A stretch of 6,948 nucleotides of DNA from an uncultured Rubrobacteraceae bacterium (GTDB lineage Bacteria; Actinomycetota; Rubrobacteria; Rubrobacterales; Rubrobacteraceae). Below are positions 1 through 6,946 of this stretch, piece after piece. The first letter of the stretch is position 1; the number at the start of each line of letters is the position of its first letter. Position numbers and translations under genes: made by a program. The stretch spans positions 1-6,948 of the forward strand of contig CADCVI010000158.1 of the NCBI GenBank assembly GCA_902806105.1, in the 5' to 3' direction. The notes beneath the pieces are model-generated. The model made no database searches and had not been told where the DNA came from. It worked only from the letters and a program-made list of their open reading frames with translations.

Positions 1-1
1 C

Positions 2-1846
<1,845 letters not shown>

Positions 1847-1853
1847 TCGAGCC

Positions 1854-1885
1854 GAACTTCTTGGAAGTCCCCCAAGCTGAAGTTC
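1854..1885. repeat. Inverted repeat, GAACTTC-N18-GAAGTTC (site 1)
   Basis: The 7-bp arms GAACTTC (1854-1860) and GAAGTTC (1879-1885) are perfect inverted copies 18 nt apart. Inner bases CTTGG (1860-1864) and CCAAG (1872-1876) extend the pairing with a 3-nt bulge, so RNA from either strand could fold here. It begins 8 nt after the kinase stop codon. No T-run follows, so it is at best a weak terminator. The same geometry recurs at 3115-3146. Confidence 0.6.
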
Positions 1886-1940
1886 CGGAAGCACCGACCT
1901 CCCGCGCGATCTTGAACACAGGGAAGGGCCGGCCGGAACG

Positions 1941-1946
1941 TACAAT
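1941..1946 (+). promoter_or_regulatory. Candidate -10 box (TACAAT) for a leaderless transcript
   Basis: TACAAT ends 6 nt before the GTG at 1953, the distance at which transcription would begin on or next to the start codon. The only TTGAAC-like -35 (1912-1917) is 23 nt away, too far for a normal spacer. No purine-rich ribosome binding site lies in front of the GTG, which fits leaderless initiation, a common mode in actinobacteria. This is inferred from sequence alone. Confidence 0.35.
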
Positions 1947-1952
1947 CTTTCC

Positions 1953-2156
1953 GTGGACCACGGACGCGAAGGCGGTGCCAATCGGCGCGTGGGGGACTCC
2001 CAGCTCTCGGAGCTGAGGAACATGCGAGTGCTGCTGGAGGAGGCGAGGCTGCTCTCCCGCGACCTAGCCTACCACCGCAGGGCGAGGCTGGAGGCCGTCA
2101 TCGGTCGAGCGCTGGATGAAGTGGACCGCCAGGTGGGGGAGCTGCGGGGTACGTAG
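1953..2156 (+). CDS. Small uncharacterised helical protein (67 aa)
   Basis: I do not recognise a family. The GTG start at 1953 gives a 67-residue, strongly charged protein rich in Leu, Arg and Glu. From about residue 17 onward (SQLSELRNMRVLLEEARLL) it looks like a long amphipathic helix or short coiled coil, with no signal peptide, membrane segment or cysteines. Nearly all codons end in G or C, as in the neighbouring real genes, which is the main reason to accept it. It lies 106 nt after the hybrid kinase on the same strand, with its own candidate -10 box and no Shine-Dalgarno site. It could be a small regulatory or scaffold protein, but nothing shows that directly. The first dozen residues are less convincing and the true start may be the ATG at 2022. 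Confidence 0.5.
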   Translation: MDHGREGGANRRVGDSQLSELRNMRVLLEEARLLSRDLAYHRRARLEAVIGRALDEVDRQVGELRGT

Positions 2157-2298
2157 CCTCCTCGGGGATGGGCCTCGGGGGCTTGTCCCGCCGACCCGCG
2201 TGGGCCTGGCGGCGCACGTCTACGGCGGCCTGAGGCTCGTTTATCTCCCGCTCGCTGAAAAAGGCGTTAATGCTGGCGAAGTCCCTGACCTTCCCCAC
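2098..2298 (-). CDS. Doubtful small ORF with coding-like codon use (66 aa)
   Basis: From a GTG at 2298, a minus-strand frame runs to a TGA at 2098-2100 and reads VGKVRDFASINAFF onward. Its first 50 codons show the ordinary coding pattern of this genome: third positions mostly G/C, second positions clearly lower. That is unusual for an intergenic stretch. The product matches no family I know. The first half could fold as a helix and the last 20 residues are Pro-rich. It overlaps the last 59 nt of the plus-strand small gene tail to tail, and no good Shine-Dalgarno site is visible, which argues against it. A TACGAT sits just upstream on this strand. It may be a gene relic rather than a live gene. 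The rest of 2157-2489 shows nothing else I can name. Confidence 0.22.
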   Translation of the reverse strand: MGKVRDFASINAFFSEREINEPQAAVDVRRQAHAGRRDKPPRPIPEEATYPAAPPPGGPLHPALDR

Positions 2299-2441
2299 GC
2301 TCCCCTTATCGTATGCCCCCGCGTACGAAGCCAGCGCGGGCGCGGGCGGGCGTATCGCGGAGCACCAAGGACGGTAGGACGGGCGCGGACTTCGGAAAAC
2401 GCGCCCCTTCCAGGACGTACGGTGGATAGGGCTGAGGAGGG

Positions 2442-2464
2442 GACGCCCGGGGGCTTCGGGCGTC
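2442..2464 (-). terminator. GC hairpin after the HD-GYP pseudogene
   Basis: GACGCCCG (2442-2449) and CGGGCGTC (2457-2464) form a perfect 8-bp stem with a 7-nt loop, 26 nt past the stop at 2490. Read on the minus strand it is followed by C-rich sequence, not a T-run, so it is a candidate GC-rich terminator of the type common in actinobacteria, not a classical one. Confidence 0.4.
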
Positions 2465-2489
2465 GCGGGGGTGGCCCACCGGGGCCCGA

Positions 2490-2978
2490 TCATCTCCCCA
2501 GCAGCGCCTCCACCGCGTGGGGGCAGAACTGGGTGCCCGCGTTCCTCTCAAGCTCCCTCAGCGCCGCGTCGACGCCCAGCGCCCCGCGGTAGGGTCGCCC
2601 CGAGGTCATCGCCTCGAAAGCGCCGCATACGGACGCGATCCGGCTCGTTATGGGGATCTCCTAGCCGGAGAGCCCGTCGGGGTAGCCCCCCCCGTCCCAC
2701 CTCTCGTGGGCGGCCCTCACAGCCGGCGCGAGGTGGGCGAGCCCCCGCGTCGAGGCGACAATCCGCCCCCCGACCACGGGGCCCTTCCTGGCGAAGTCCC
2801 ACTCGGCGTCGTCGAGCGGCCCCGGCTTGCCCAGCACCCCGTCGCCGACGACGGCAGCCTTGCCCACGTCACGCAGCAGGGCCACCCGCGCGGCCTCGGC
2901 GGCCTCGTCTTCCGAAAGCCCCATCCGCCGGGCCAGCAGCCCCGCCAGCTCCTCAAGGTCGGGAACGGTCCTTCGCAT
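2490..2978 (-). pseudogene. Stand-alone HD-GYP domain protein, interrupted by an in-frame TAG
   Basis: The ATG at 2978 follows a good ribosome site (GGAGGA, 2985-2990, 6 nt away). The product is a short HD-GYP domain, the family that normally hydrolyses cyclic di-GMP. Residues 1-105 include KPGPL and the HERWDGGGYPDGLSG core. Codon 106 is TAG (2661-2663) exactly where relatives have Glu before EIP. Past it the same frame continues with EIPITSRIASV, FEAMTSGRPYR and the AGTQF motif to a TGA at 2490-2492, completing a 162-codon domain. A single G-to-T change in GAG would explain the stop. Metal ligands are also missing: HD is RD (Arg36), the His of HPxxG is Gly66, the first His of HHE is Ala90, and the Asp of ADxFD is Gly119. 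Even read through, hydrolysis is unlikely. The ORF can be extended upstream to 3155 but that part has no family resemblance. Confidence 0.82.
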
Positions 2979-3103
2979 CCGCCATCCTCCTTCCTTGTTG
3001 CGGCGCAGGGTGAAAGTGGCGGCTCCGCCCCGCGCGACTATCGTACCCGTAGTATCGGGGAGGCACGAGGGCGGGCGCATCCACGGAATGACCCATATTC
3101 GGA

Positions 3104-3120
3104 AAGTTCGCAAAGAACTT
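3104..3120. repeat. Perfect inverted repeat AAGTTC-N5-GAACTT
   Basis: Arms AAGTTC (3104-3109) and GAACTT (3115-3120) are separated by 5 nt. This compact dyad sits between the truncated mutY gene and the HD-GYP start, about 125 nt upstream of the latter. Size and shape suit a dimeric repressor site, but no regulator is known. It shares its right arm with the wider repeat at 3115-3146. Confidence 0.45.
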
Positions 3121-3146
3121 CCCATAACCTCTTCAGACCGAAGTTC
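3115..3146. repeat. Inverted repeat, GAACTTC-N18-GAAGTTC (site 2)
   Basis: GAACTTC (3115-3121) and GAAGTTC (3140-3146) have the same arms, order and 18-nt spacing as the pair at 1854-1885, although the spacers differ. It overlaps the last codons and the stop of the truncated mutY frame. The palindrome TTCGCGAA (3144-3151) overlaps its right arm. The local base composition is visibly richer in A/T than the flanking genes. Confidence 0.55.
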
Positions 3147-3546
3147 GCGAAACAAGCTTTCTTACATCCCTCTCGTAGGCGAAGCAGGCGACCGCGCCGG
3201 CCGTGTAGGGCCCGATGCCGGGCAGCTTCACGAACACGTCCGGGTCCGGCGGTATCTTGCCGCCGTGCTTATCGACGACGATTCGGGCCGTCCTGTGCAG
3301 GTTCACCACCCGCCGGTAGCGCCTGAGGTCGTCCCAGGCGCGGATGGCGTCGGAGAGCGGGGCGCAGGCCAGGGCCTCGACCGTCGGGAAACGCTCCAGG
3401 AAACGCTCGTAGAACGGGATCGCGCCCTTGACCTGGATCTGCTGCAGCATCACCTCCGAGACCAGGATGCGCCAGGGGTCGCGCGTGCGGCGCCAGGGCA
3501 GGTCGCGCGCGCTCTCGTCGAACCACGAGAGCAGCGCCTCCCGCAC
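3133..3546 (-). pseudogene. mutY: Truncated A/G-specific adenine glycosylase (MutY N-terminal part)
   Basis: MutY removes adenine mispaired with 8-oxoguanine or G. The visible 137 residues match the first half of the catalytic domain: DLPWRRTRDPW, catalytic Glu31 in SEVMLQQIQV, the PFYERFLERFPTVEALA helix, NLHRTARIV, and the helix-hairpin-helix LPGIGPYTAGAV (108-119). Family similarity ends after FAYERDV (residue 128, near 3163); nine unrelated residues and a TGA follow. The catalytic Asp of the LDxNVxR segment, the four-Cys iron-sulfur cluster and the C-terminal 8-oxoG-recognition domain are absent, and none is found in any frame downstream. Full MutY is usually about 300-360 residues. LGYY is also altered to LRRY, and QQTQ to QQIQ. 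I chose the GTG at 3546 because AAGGAG (3553-3558) lies 6 nt before it. A GTG at 3618 without a ribosome site is the alternative. Repair activity is very unlikely. Confidence 0.85.
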
Positions 3547-3721
3547 GGCCCGCTCCTTTTTTCGGTTCCTACGTCGGCCCCTCCGGGGCGCGGATGGACC
3601 TTGCGTCTTCTTGGGCACAAGAGCAGCTACAGACGCCGGCGCATCTGACCAAGGAAAAAGGCGCCACGCGCAGTAAGATCTCCGCCCCCTCCCACCACAG
3701 GCACGTCGCCCCTCTAGCGTT

Positions 3722-3743
3722 CCGGTTCGGGATCCCGAACCGG
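3722..3743. repeat. Perfect 22-bp palindrome
   Basis: The half-site CCGGTTCGGGA (3722-3732) is followed directly by its exact reverse complement (3733-3743) with no spacer. It lies in the gene-free stretch between the aminotransferase and the truncated mutY. A zero-loop palindrome suits a dimeric DNA-binding protein better than a terminator. The GGTTCG core resembles a tRNA T-loop, but no tRNA surrounds it. Confidence 0.75.
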
Positions 3744-3830
3744 GCGCGTCAAAGAGACTCCGGGCTTGGGCATCCAACCCTACGGTGTTGCGGGCAGCAA
3801 CCTCGAGCTGTCACCCGTCAGCCGCCGTAG

Positions 3831-3878
3831 CACCGAAGCGGGGCCCCGGACCATGGATCCCGGGGCCCCGCTTCGGTG
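3831..3878 (-). terminator. Strong hairpin (19-bp arms, 10-nt loop) downstream of the aminotransferase
   Basis: Positions 3831-3849 and 3860-3878 are perfect inverted copies, very GC-rich (GCGGGGCCCC core), around a 10-nt loop. The hairpin begins 60 nt past the aminotransferase stop on the minus strand, so it probably ends that transcript. No T-run follows on either strand; actinobacterial terminators often lack one. The remainder of 3547-3937 holds no gene that I can support. Confidence 0.6.
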
Positions 3879-3908
3879 GGGTCGCTGCCCAGCAGTCAGG
3901 AGTTGAAG

Positions 3909-3939
3909 GCTGACCGCTGATAGCTGACCGCTGACCGCT
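3909..3939. repeat. Heptamer tandem repeat overlapping the aminotransferase stop codon
   Basis: Four 7-bp units run head to tail: GCTGACC (3909, 3923, 3930) and the variant GCTGATA (3916), plus a partial fifth unit (GCT, 3937). The TAG stop of the aminotransferase (complement of 3938-3940) lies at its edge. Bases just before 3909 may be older, more diverged units. Confidence 0.75.
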
Positions 3940-5038
3940 ACAAGAGACCCGCAAGCCTCTTGACGCCTTCGTCGATCTGCTCCGGCGTAACGGCGCAGAA
4001 GGGGAGCCGCACGAACCGGTCACCCGGCACGGTCTCGCCGTCCTCGGGGTCGGCGAAAAAGGCGGCACCCGGCGTGAGCACGAGGCCGGCGTCGGCGGCG
4101 CGCCCGACGAGGTTCGTCGTGTTCGCCTCCTCGGGGAGCATCACGCTGACGAAGAAGCCGCCACCGGGGATAAAGGCCTGGGCGTCGGGCAACTCGCGGC
4201 GGACGGCGTCCGACATCGTCTTCCAGCGGGAGGTGTAGAGCCTCTTGAGGCGCTCGATGTTGGGCTCGAGCAGGCCGCGGCCCATGAACTCGGCGACGGT
4301 CGCCTGCGTGGGAAGGACCGGGGCGAGGTAGGTGTCCTCACCGAGGGCCGTGACGGCGTCTATGAGGCCCTCCGGGGCGATCATGAACCCGACCCGGATG
4401 CCGGGCGAGAGGAGCTTTGAAAAAGAGCTCATCGTGATAACCCGCGAGGCGTCGATCTCGCGCAGCAGCGGCAGGTCATCGCCCTCGTAGCGCAGCTTGC
4501 GGTAGGGGATGTCTTCGATGACGTAGAAGTCGTGCTGAGTGGCGAGCTCCACGATCCGCTGCCGCTTCTCCACCGACAGGGTCGCCCCCGCGGGATTCTG
4601 GAAGTCCGGCACGAGGTAGACGAAGGCAGGTACTTCTCTCTGGAGTGCCGCCTCCAGGCGTTCCACGCTGATACCGTCCTCCTCGAGCGGGATGCCGATG
4701 ACCTGGGCGCCGCGCCTGCGGAACGTCTTGATGGCGCGGTCGTAGCTCGGCTGCTCCGTGTAGACGACGGTCCCCGGACCGGAGAGGTACGAGGCGACTA
4801 GGTCCTGCAGCTGTAGCGAGCCGTTGCCCACCAGGATCTCCGTCTCGGAGACGCCGTACTCCTCAGCGAGCTGCCGCCGCAGCGGCGCGTACCCGCGCTG
4901 CTGGCCGTACTGCAGCACCGTGGCCGCGTCCCCGCGCACCGCGGCGTCGAAGCAAGCCCCCATCTCCTCCGTCGGGAAAGCCTCGGGCGGCGGGACACCG
5001 CGGGTAAAGACTATCTTCTCGGTCGTGGTCTCGGTCAT
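3938..5038 (-). CDS. PLP-dependent aminotransferase (class I/II, MocR/LysN-like, no HTH domain)
   Basis: This cytosolic fold-type I enzyme of 366 residues moves an amino group between an amino acid and a 2-oxo acid. Visible signatures in order: QYGQQRGYAPLRRQLAEEYG (43-62) typical of the group, NGSLQLQD, PDFQNPAG with Asn148 near the cofactor, EDIPY (175-179; most relatives have EDDPY) with Asp176 pairing the pyridine nitrogen, SSFSKLLSPGIRVGF with Lys208 as Schiff-base lysine and Arg215 as phosphate ligand, and Arg344 in RFVRLPF as the likely carboxylate-binding arginine. It resembles 2-aminoadipate, aromatic or valine-pyruvate type transaminases and the C-terminal half of MocR regulators, but it lacks their DNA-binding domain. 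The exact substrate cannot be read from sequence. The ATG at 5038 is preceded by AGAGGG (5046-5051) at 7 nt. It appears intact and monocistronic, with its own promoter and a hairpin behind it. Confidence 0.95.
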   Translation of the reverse strand: MTETTTEKIVFTRGVPPPEAFPTEEMGACFDAAVRGDAATVLQYGQQRGYAPLRRQLAEEYGVSETEILVGNGSLQLQDLVASYLSGPGTVVYTEQPSYDRAIKTFRRRGAQVIGIPLEEDGISVERLEAALQREVPAFVYLVPDFQNPAGATLSVEKRQRIVELATQHDFYVIEDIPYRKLRYEGDDLPLLREIDASRVITMSSFSKLLSPGIRVGFMIAPEGLIDAVTALGEDTYLAPVLPTQATVAEFMGRGLLEPNIERLKRLYTSRWKTMSDAVRRELPDAQAFIPGGGFFVSVMLPEEANTTNLVGRAADAGLVLTPGAAFFADPEDGETVPGDRFVRLPFCAVTPEQIDEGVKRLAGLL

Positions 5039-5074
5039 GGGGTAACCCTCTCGTCTAGGCGTACCGAAAGACAG

Positions 5075-5104
5075 ATCCTAGCCGCTGACCGCCGCCCTTT
5101 ACAA
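5075..5104 (-). promoter_or_regulatory. Candidate promoter of the aminotransferase gene
   Basis: On the minus strand TTGTAA (complement of 5099-5104) is followed after 18 nt by TAGGAT (complement of 5075-5080). Each matches the housekeeping consensus at four of six bases. Predicted transcription start is near 5068, giving a leader of about 30 nt with the ribosome site in it. A short dyad AAGGG-N7-CCCTT (5108-5124), containing GTTAAC, lies just upstream of the -35 and could bind a regulator. Confidence 0.45.
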
Positions 5105-5230
5105 CCCAAGGGCGTTAACCCCTTCGCCAGACCTCCCAGATCTCCTCCCCGCCGCGCCAACGCTCACGCGCCCGGTCAGGTCGGCCGCATCGGCAACGGC
5201 GTGGGCGGTGGCGAGTTCCACGACGTCCAC
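5099..5230 (-). CDS. Possible tiny ORF after the GFA gene, perhaps a frameshifted relic
   Basis: A GTG at 5230 lies 12 nt past the GFA stop, with GAGGG (5240-5244) overlapping that stop at a 9-nt spacing, as in tightly packed operons. Reading on, 21 codons with strong third-position G/C preference give a plausible helix (VDVVELATAHAVADAADLTG). After that the frame turns into Gly/Arg/Ser-rich sequence and stops at 5099-5101. Another frame over the second half reads ERWRGGEEIWEVWRRG and stops at 5115-5117, which looks more like a natural C-terminus. One lost base near 5170 would join the two into a 37-38-residue protein or a gene tail. No family is recognised, and the aminotransferase -35 overlaps its end. 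It could equally be chance. Confidence 0.25.
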   Translation of the reverse strand: MDVVELATAHAVADAADLTGRVSVGAAGRRSGRSGEGVNALGL

Positions 5231-5242
5231 CGCGCGAAACCC

Positions 5243-5719
5243 TCAGCTACCGGGGGGAGAGCCCGGCGTGGAATCCGGACCGTAAGCCGCCCGCCACCGG
5301 GCCACGAACTCCTCCTCTTCCTCCGTGCGCTCGCGCGGGAGCCCGTCGTCGGTGAAGAACGGCTCCACGATGCTCTCCGCGCCGTAGTGGGCGACCGGCC
5401 GGAGCCGCCCCGGCTCGTCCAGGCTCCCGACAGACAGGTGTACTTCGTCCGAGTCCAGGTACTCGAACGTCAGCGGGGTGCCGCACTCCCGGCAGAAGCC
5501 GCGGCGCGCAATCTTCGACGAGTGGTAGTAAGCCGGCTCGCCCCCCTCCCACTCCAGCTCTCCCCGGTCAACCCCGCAGAACACGCCGGAGAGGTGCCCG
5601 AAGGCCCTCTGGCACATCCGGCAGTGGCAGTAGTAGGCGTCGCTGCTCTCGGCCCTCGCCGCATACCGCACCGCCCCACACTGGCACCCGCCCCGTACGC
5701 TCAAAGCCTCTTCGGCCAA
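5243..5719 (-). CDS. GFA family (glutathione-dependent formaldehyde-activating/CENP-V type) zinc protein
   Basis: The 158-residue product has the full cysteine set of the GFA fold: Cys12-X-Cys14, Cys31-X-Cys33-X2-Cys36 and Cys76-X2-Cys79, which together bind two zinc ions in known members. GGCQCGAVRY and YCHCRMCQRAFG are the diagnostic segments, and ARRGFCRECGTPLTF follows. The founding member was proposed to speed the joining of formaldehyde and glutathione, but most family members have unknown substrates. Actinobacteria generally use mycothiol or other thiols, so that role should not be assumed. The C-terminal 30 residues are acidic (EEEEE), then Ser/Pro/Gly-rich. The start is TTG at 5719, chosen because GGGAGG (5724-5729) lies 4 nt before it and no ATG or GTG is nearby. 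It follows dnaE by 51 nt on the same strand, so it may be read from the same transcript. Confidence 0.93.
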   Translation of the reverse strand: MAEEALSVRGGCQCGAVRYAARAESSDAYYCHCRMCQRAFGHLSGVFCGVDRGELEWEGGEPAYYHSSKIARRGFCRECGTPLTFEYLDSDEVHLSVGSLDEPGRLRPVAHYGAESIVEPFFTDDGLPRERTEEEEEFVARWRAAYGPDSTPGSPPGS

Positions 5720-5739
5720 AGATCCTCCCGACCAGTAAT

Positions 5740-5774
5740 CCCAAAACCTGAAGCCTAATACCTGAAGCCCCTAA
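5740..5774. repeat. Heptamer tandem repeat overlapping the dnaE stop codon
   Basis: Five imperfect 7-bp units: CCCAAAA (5740), CCTGAAG (5747), CCTAATA (5754), CCTGAAG (5761) and CCCCTAA (5768). The dnaE stop TAG is the complement of 5771-5773 inside the last unit. The rest of the array fills most of the 51-nt gap before the GFA start. The sequence differs from the array at 3909-3939, but the period and the position at a stop codon are the same. Confidence 0.65.
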
Positions 5775-6946
5775 GACACCTGCTCCATCTCCGGCTCGGC
5801 GTCCGGGGCCTCCTTTCGGGTGTAAGAGAGGCACCTGGGGCCGAGGATCTGCTTTAGCTCCGCGTGAAGATCCGAGGAGTCCTGCACGTCGAAGACGCGC
5901 TCCTCGAGCCCTTCGGCTGGGGAGACGAGGAAGACGGGGCTGCTTCCAGGGTTCTTCGCGAGCAGGCCGAACGCCTCTTCCGCGGACTCCCGCGGCAATC
6001 CGACAAAGCAAGACGCGTCGAGGTAGACGGGGTCGGGGCCGGGCTCGAGGTGGAGCTCCTCCATCTCCATCGCGATGATGCGCGGGATGCCCTCCTTGCG
6101 CTCGACGCGGCCCTTGACCTTGAGCACGGCGTCCTCGCGCACGCAGTCGCCGCACTTGGCGTAGACCCTCGGGAAGACCATCACCTCCGCGAGGCCGCGG
6201 GTGTCGTCGAGCTGGAGCATGCCCATCATGTCGCCCTTGCGCGTCGTGTTGGTCCTGACACTCGTCGCCAGCCCCCCGACCCACACCATCGCCCCGTCCC
6301 TGCAGTGATCGAGGTCGGAGACCGTCGTGTCCGTATGCTTCTTGAGCTTGTGCAGGACGGGCCGCAAGGGGTGGTCGGAGACGTAGAGGCCTAAAGTCTC
6401 CTTCTCCCACTCCAGGCTCTCGCGCCGGTCGTCCTCGAGGTCTGGGAAGGTGGGTTTCGGGGGCGCTATCTCGGCGTCGTCGAACATCGAGAACTGGTCC
6501 TCGCAGGCCCCCTTGAGGCTCTTGGTCGACCGCTCGACCGCTTTCGCGTGGACGGCGACCATGGCGGCCCGCGACGGGCCGACGTTGTCGAAGGCGCCGC
6601 ACTTTATGAGCGATTCGAGGGTGCGCTTGTTGTAGGTTGAGGAATCGACCCGCTCGCAGAAGTCGAAGATGTCGGCGAAGGGTCCCCCCTCTTCCCTCGC
6701 GGCCCGTATCGCCTCGACCGTGTTCTCGCCGACGTTCTTTACCGCCGAGAGGCCGAACCGGATGGTGTTCCCGACGACCGTGAAGCGGCGCCCGCTCTCG
6801 TTCACGTCCGGCGGCAGGACCTCTATCTTCATCGCCCGCGCCTCGGCCACGTACTGCGGCACCCGGTCTTTGGTGTTCATGACGCTGCTCATGAGCGCCG
6901 CCATGTACGCCTCGGGGTAGTGGGCTTTGAGGTACGCGGTCTGGAA
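5771..6946 (-). CDS. dnaE: DNA polymerase III alpha subunit, C-terminal third; 5' end outside window
   Basis: This is the end of the replicative polymerase subunit. The frame is open to the right edge (FQTAYLKAHYPEAYMAALM), so the ATG at 6904 is internal and the catalytic PHP and palm domains lie outside. Of the 391 visible residues, 1-45 finish the fingers region (FQTAYLKAHYP is highly conserved), and about 64-104 form the helix-hairpin-helix part (IRFGLSAVKNVGENTVEAI). QFSMF at 151-155 matches the internal sliding-clamp binding motif, and EWEKETLGLYVSDHPL at 179-194 is diagnostic. About 221-300 is the OB fold (VWVGGLATSVRT to RIIAMEMEEL), and the last 90 residues are the small C-terminal domain. 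Everything visible is intact and normal in order. The stop overlaps a heptamer repeat, and the GFA gene follows 51 nt later. Confidence 0.98.
   Translation of the reverse strand, partial: FQTAYLKAHYPEAYMAALMSSVMNTKDRVPQYVAEARAMKIEVLPPDVNESGRRFTVVGNTIRFGLSAVKNVGENTVEAIRAAREEGGPFADIFDFCERVDSSTYNKRTLESLIKCGAFDNVGPSRAAMVAVHAKAVERSTKSLKGACEDQFSMFDDAEIAPPKPTFPDLEDDRRESLEWEKETLGLYVSDHPLRPVLHKLKKHTDTTVSDLDHCRDGAMVWVGGLATSVRTNTTRKGDMMGMLQLDDTRGLAEVMVFPRVYAKCGDCVREDAVLKVKGRVERKEGIPRIIAMEMEELHLEPGPDPVYLDASCFVGLPRESAEEAFGLLAKNPGSSPVFLVSPAEGLEERVFDVQDSSDLHAELKQILGPRCLSYTRKEAPDAEPEMEQVS

Noticed and set aside
3104..3120. SOS (LexA) box
   Set aside because: Gram-positive LexA sites have GAAC-N4-GTTC order; here the arms are reversed (GTTC then GAAC) and the spacing is 5.
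2517..3326. 269-codon plus-strand frame opposite the HD-GYP and mutY remnants
   Set aside because: The minus-strand frames carry clear family motifs; this product is Pro/Arg/Gly-rich without any recognisable domain.
3661..3671. Mini-hairpin GCGC-CAC-GCGC followed on the minus strand by five T
   Set aside because: A 4-bp stem is too short to support a terminator call, and there is no gene upstream for it to end.
3722..3743. tRNA T-arm-like GGTTCG sequence
   Set aside because: No acceptor, D or anticodon arms surround it, and the sequence is a simple palindrome.
3547..3777. N-terminal extension of the mutY frame up to 3777
   Set aside because: The added residues are Arg/Pro/Ser-rich with no MutY character, and a strong ribosome site supports the GTG at 3546.
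3909..3939. CRISPR-like repeats
   Set aside because: Units are 7 bp and directly adjacent with no spacers, and there are no cas genes.
5568..6602. 344-codon minus-strand frame overlapping dnaE and the GFA gene
   Set aside because: It is in another frame of the same strand as dnaE, Arg/Gly/Pro-rich and of no family; the dnaE and GFA frames explain the region.
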